A stretch of DNA of 22,136 nucleotides from an uncultured Clostridium sp. (GTDB lineage Bacteria > Bacillota > Clostridia > Oscillospirales > Acutalibacteraceae), in assembly GCA_902471875.1 (NCBI GenBank), contig CABRLN010000032.1:1-22136 (forward strand), given 5' to 3'. Under the pieces are notes generated by a model. The model was not told the origin of the DNA. It made no database searches and saw only the letters and a list, made by a program, of their open reading frames with translations. This document shows, in pieces, positions 22,113-22,136 of this stretch. Positions within the stretch are counted from its first letter, which is position 1; every line of letters begins with the position of its first letter. The translations under genes were made by a program, and so were the position numbers.

Positions 22113-22136
22113 ATAAATTATGATTTAGCGAACTAA
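22113..22136. repeat. 24-bp direct repeat, copy 2, at the window edge
   Basis: Identical to 21908-21931 over all 24 bases, with an offset of 205 bases. The identity runs to the very last base of the window, so the true length of the repeat cannot be judged. Confidence 0.9.

Larger units (their letters stand above)
21801..22136. other. Gene-free right edge with repeats and hairpins
   Basis: No protein gene was recognised. From 21908 on, the GC content and structure rise sharply relative to the flanking AT-rich sequence. The region contains a 24-bp direct repeat at both ends and three hairpins between the copies. The downstream neighbour is outside the window. Confidence 0.6.

Noticed and set aside
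1..22136. CRISPR array, tRNA, rRNA or transposase
   Set aside because: No regularly spaced repeats with spacers, no cloverleaf or rRNA-like sequence, and no transposase-like frame were seen on either strand.

Overview
The window is 22.1 kb of AT-rich, gene-dense bacterial chromosome. Low GC, strong AGGAGG-type ribosome binding sites, TTGACA/TATAAT promoters, a Bacillota-type LexA box, a DUF6465-type lysine-rich protein and a ferredoxin-thioredoxin reductase fragment beside thioredoxin all point to an anaerobic member of the Clostridia, probably a gut Oscillospiraceae/Ruminococcus-like organism (inference). No rRNA, tRNA, transposase, phage gene or CRISPR array was seen.

Layout. (1) 1-2240: an htrA-type membrane protease on the + strand, followed by three hairpins, two of which have pyrimidine-rich loops. 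(2) 2394-5278, minus strand: tex, then thioredoxin and a 65-residue ferredoxin-thioredoxin reductase catalytic-type protein. The last two form a tight pair that ends at a 14-bp terminator. (3) 5372-10263, minus strand: a five-gene operon with a consensus promoter. The order is circularly permuted ATP-grasp, alpha-E protein, transglutaminase-like protease, AstE/aspartoacylase-type metallo-deacylase, and a second deacylase paralogue that has lost its metal-binding histidines. This is the most interesting part of the window. It looks like a pathway that makes, trims and removes a peptide or amide modification whose chemistry is unknown. (4) 10539-15147, minus strand: a DUF2974-type alpha/beta hydrolase, a small membrane protein, a WYL regulator and an ABC-F ATPase with a degenerate second ATP site. 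(5) 15442-18207, mostly + strand: a lysine/alanine-rich DUF6465-type protein with a strong promoter, a small Cys4 protein on the minus strand, a YlmD/YfiH purine nucleoside phosphorylase (laccase-domain) gene and a lipoprotein. (6) 18541-21800, minus strand: uvrA with its terminator and a near-consensus SOS box over its start of transcription.

The right edge (21908-22136) carries two copies of a 24-bp repeat 205 bp apart, with three hairpins between them. The window ends exactly on the last base of the second copy. This may be one unit of a tandem or dispersed structured repeat.

Several starts were moved inward from the longest reading frame because a good ribosome binding site sits in front of an internal ATG. 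This applies to the FTR-type gene, tex, the second deacylase, the ATP-grasp gene and the small membrane protein.
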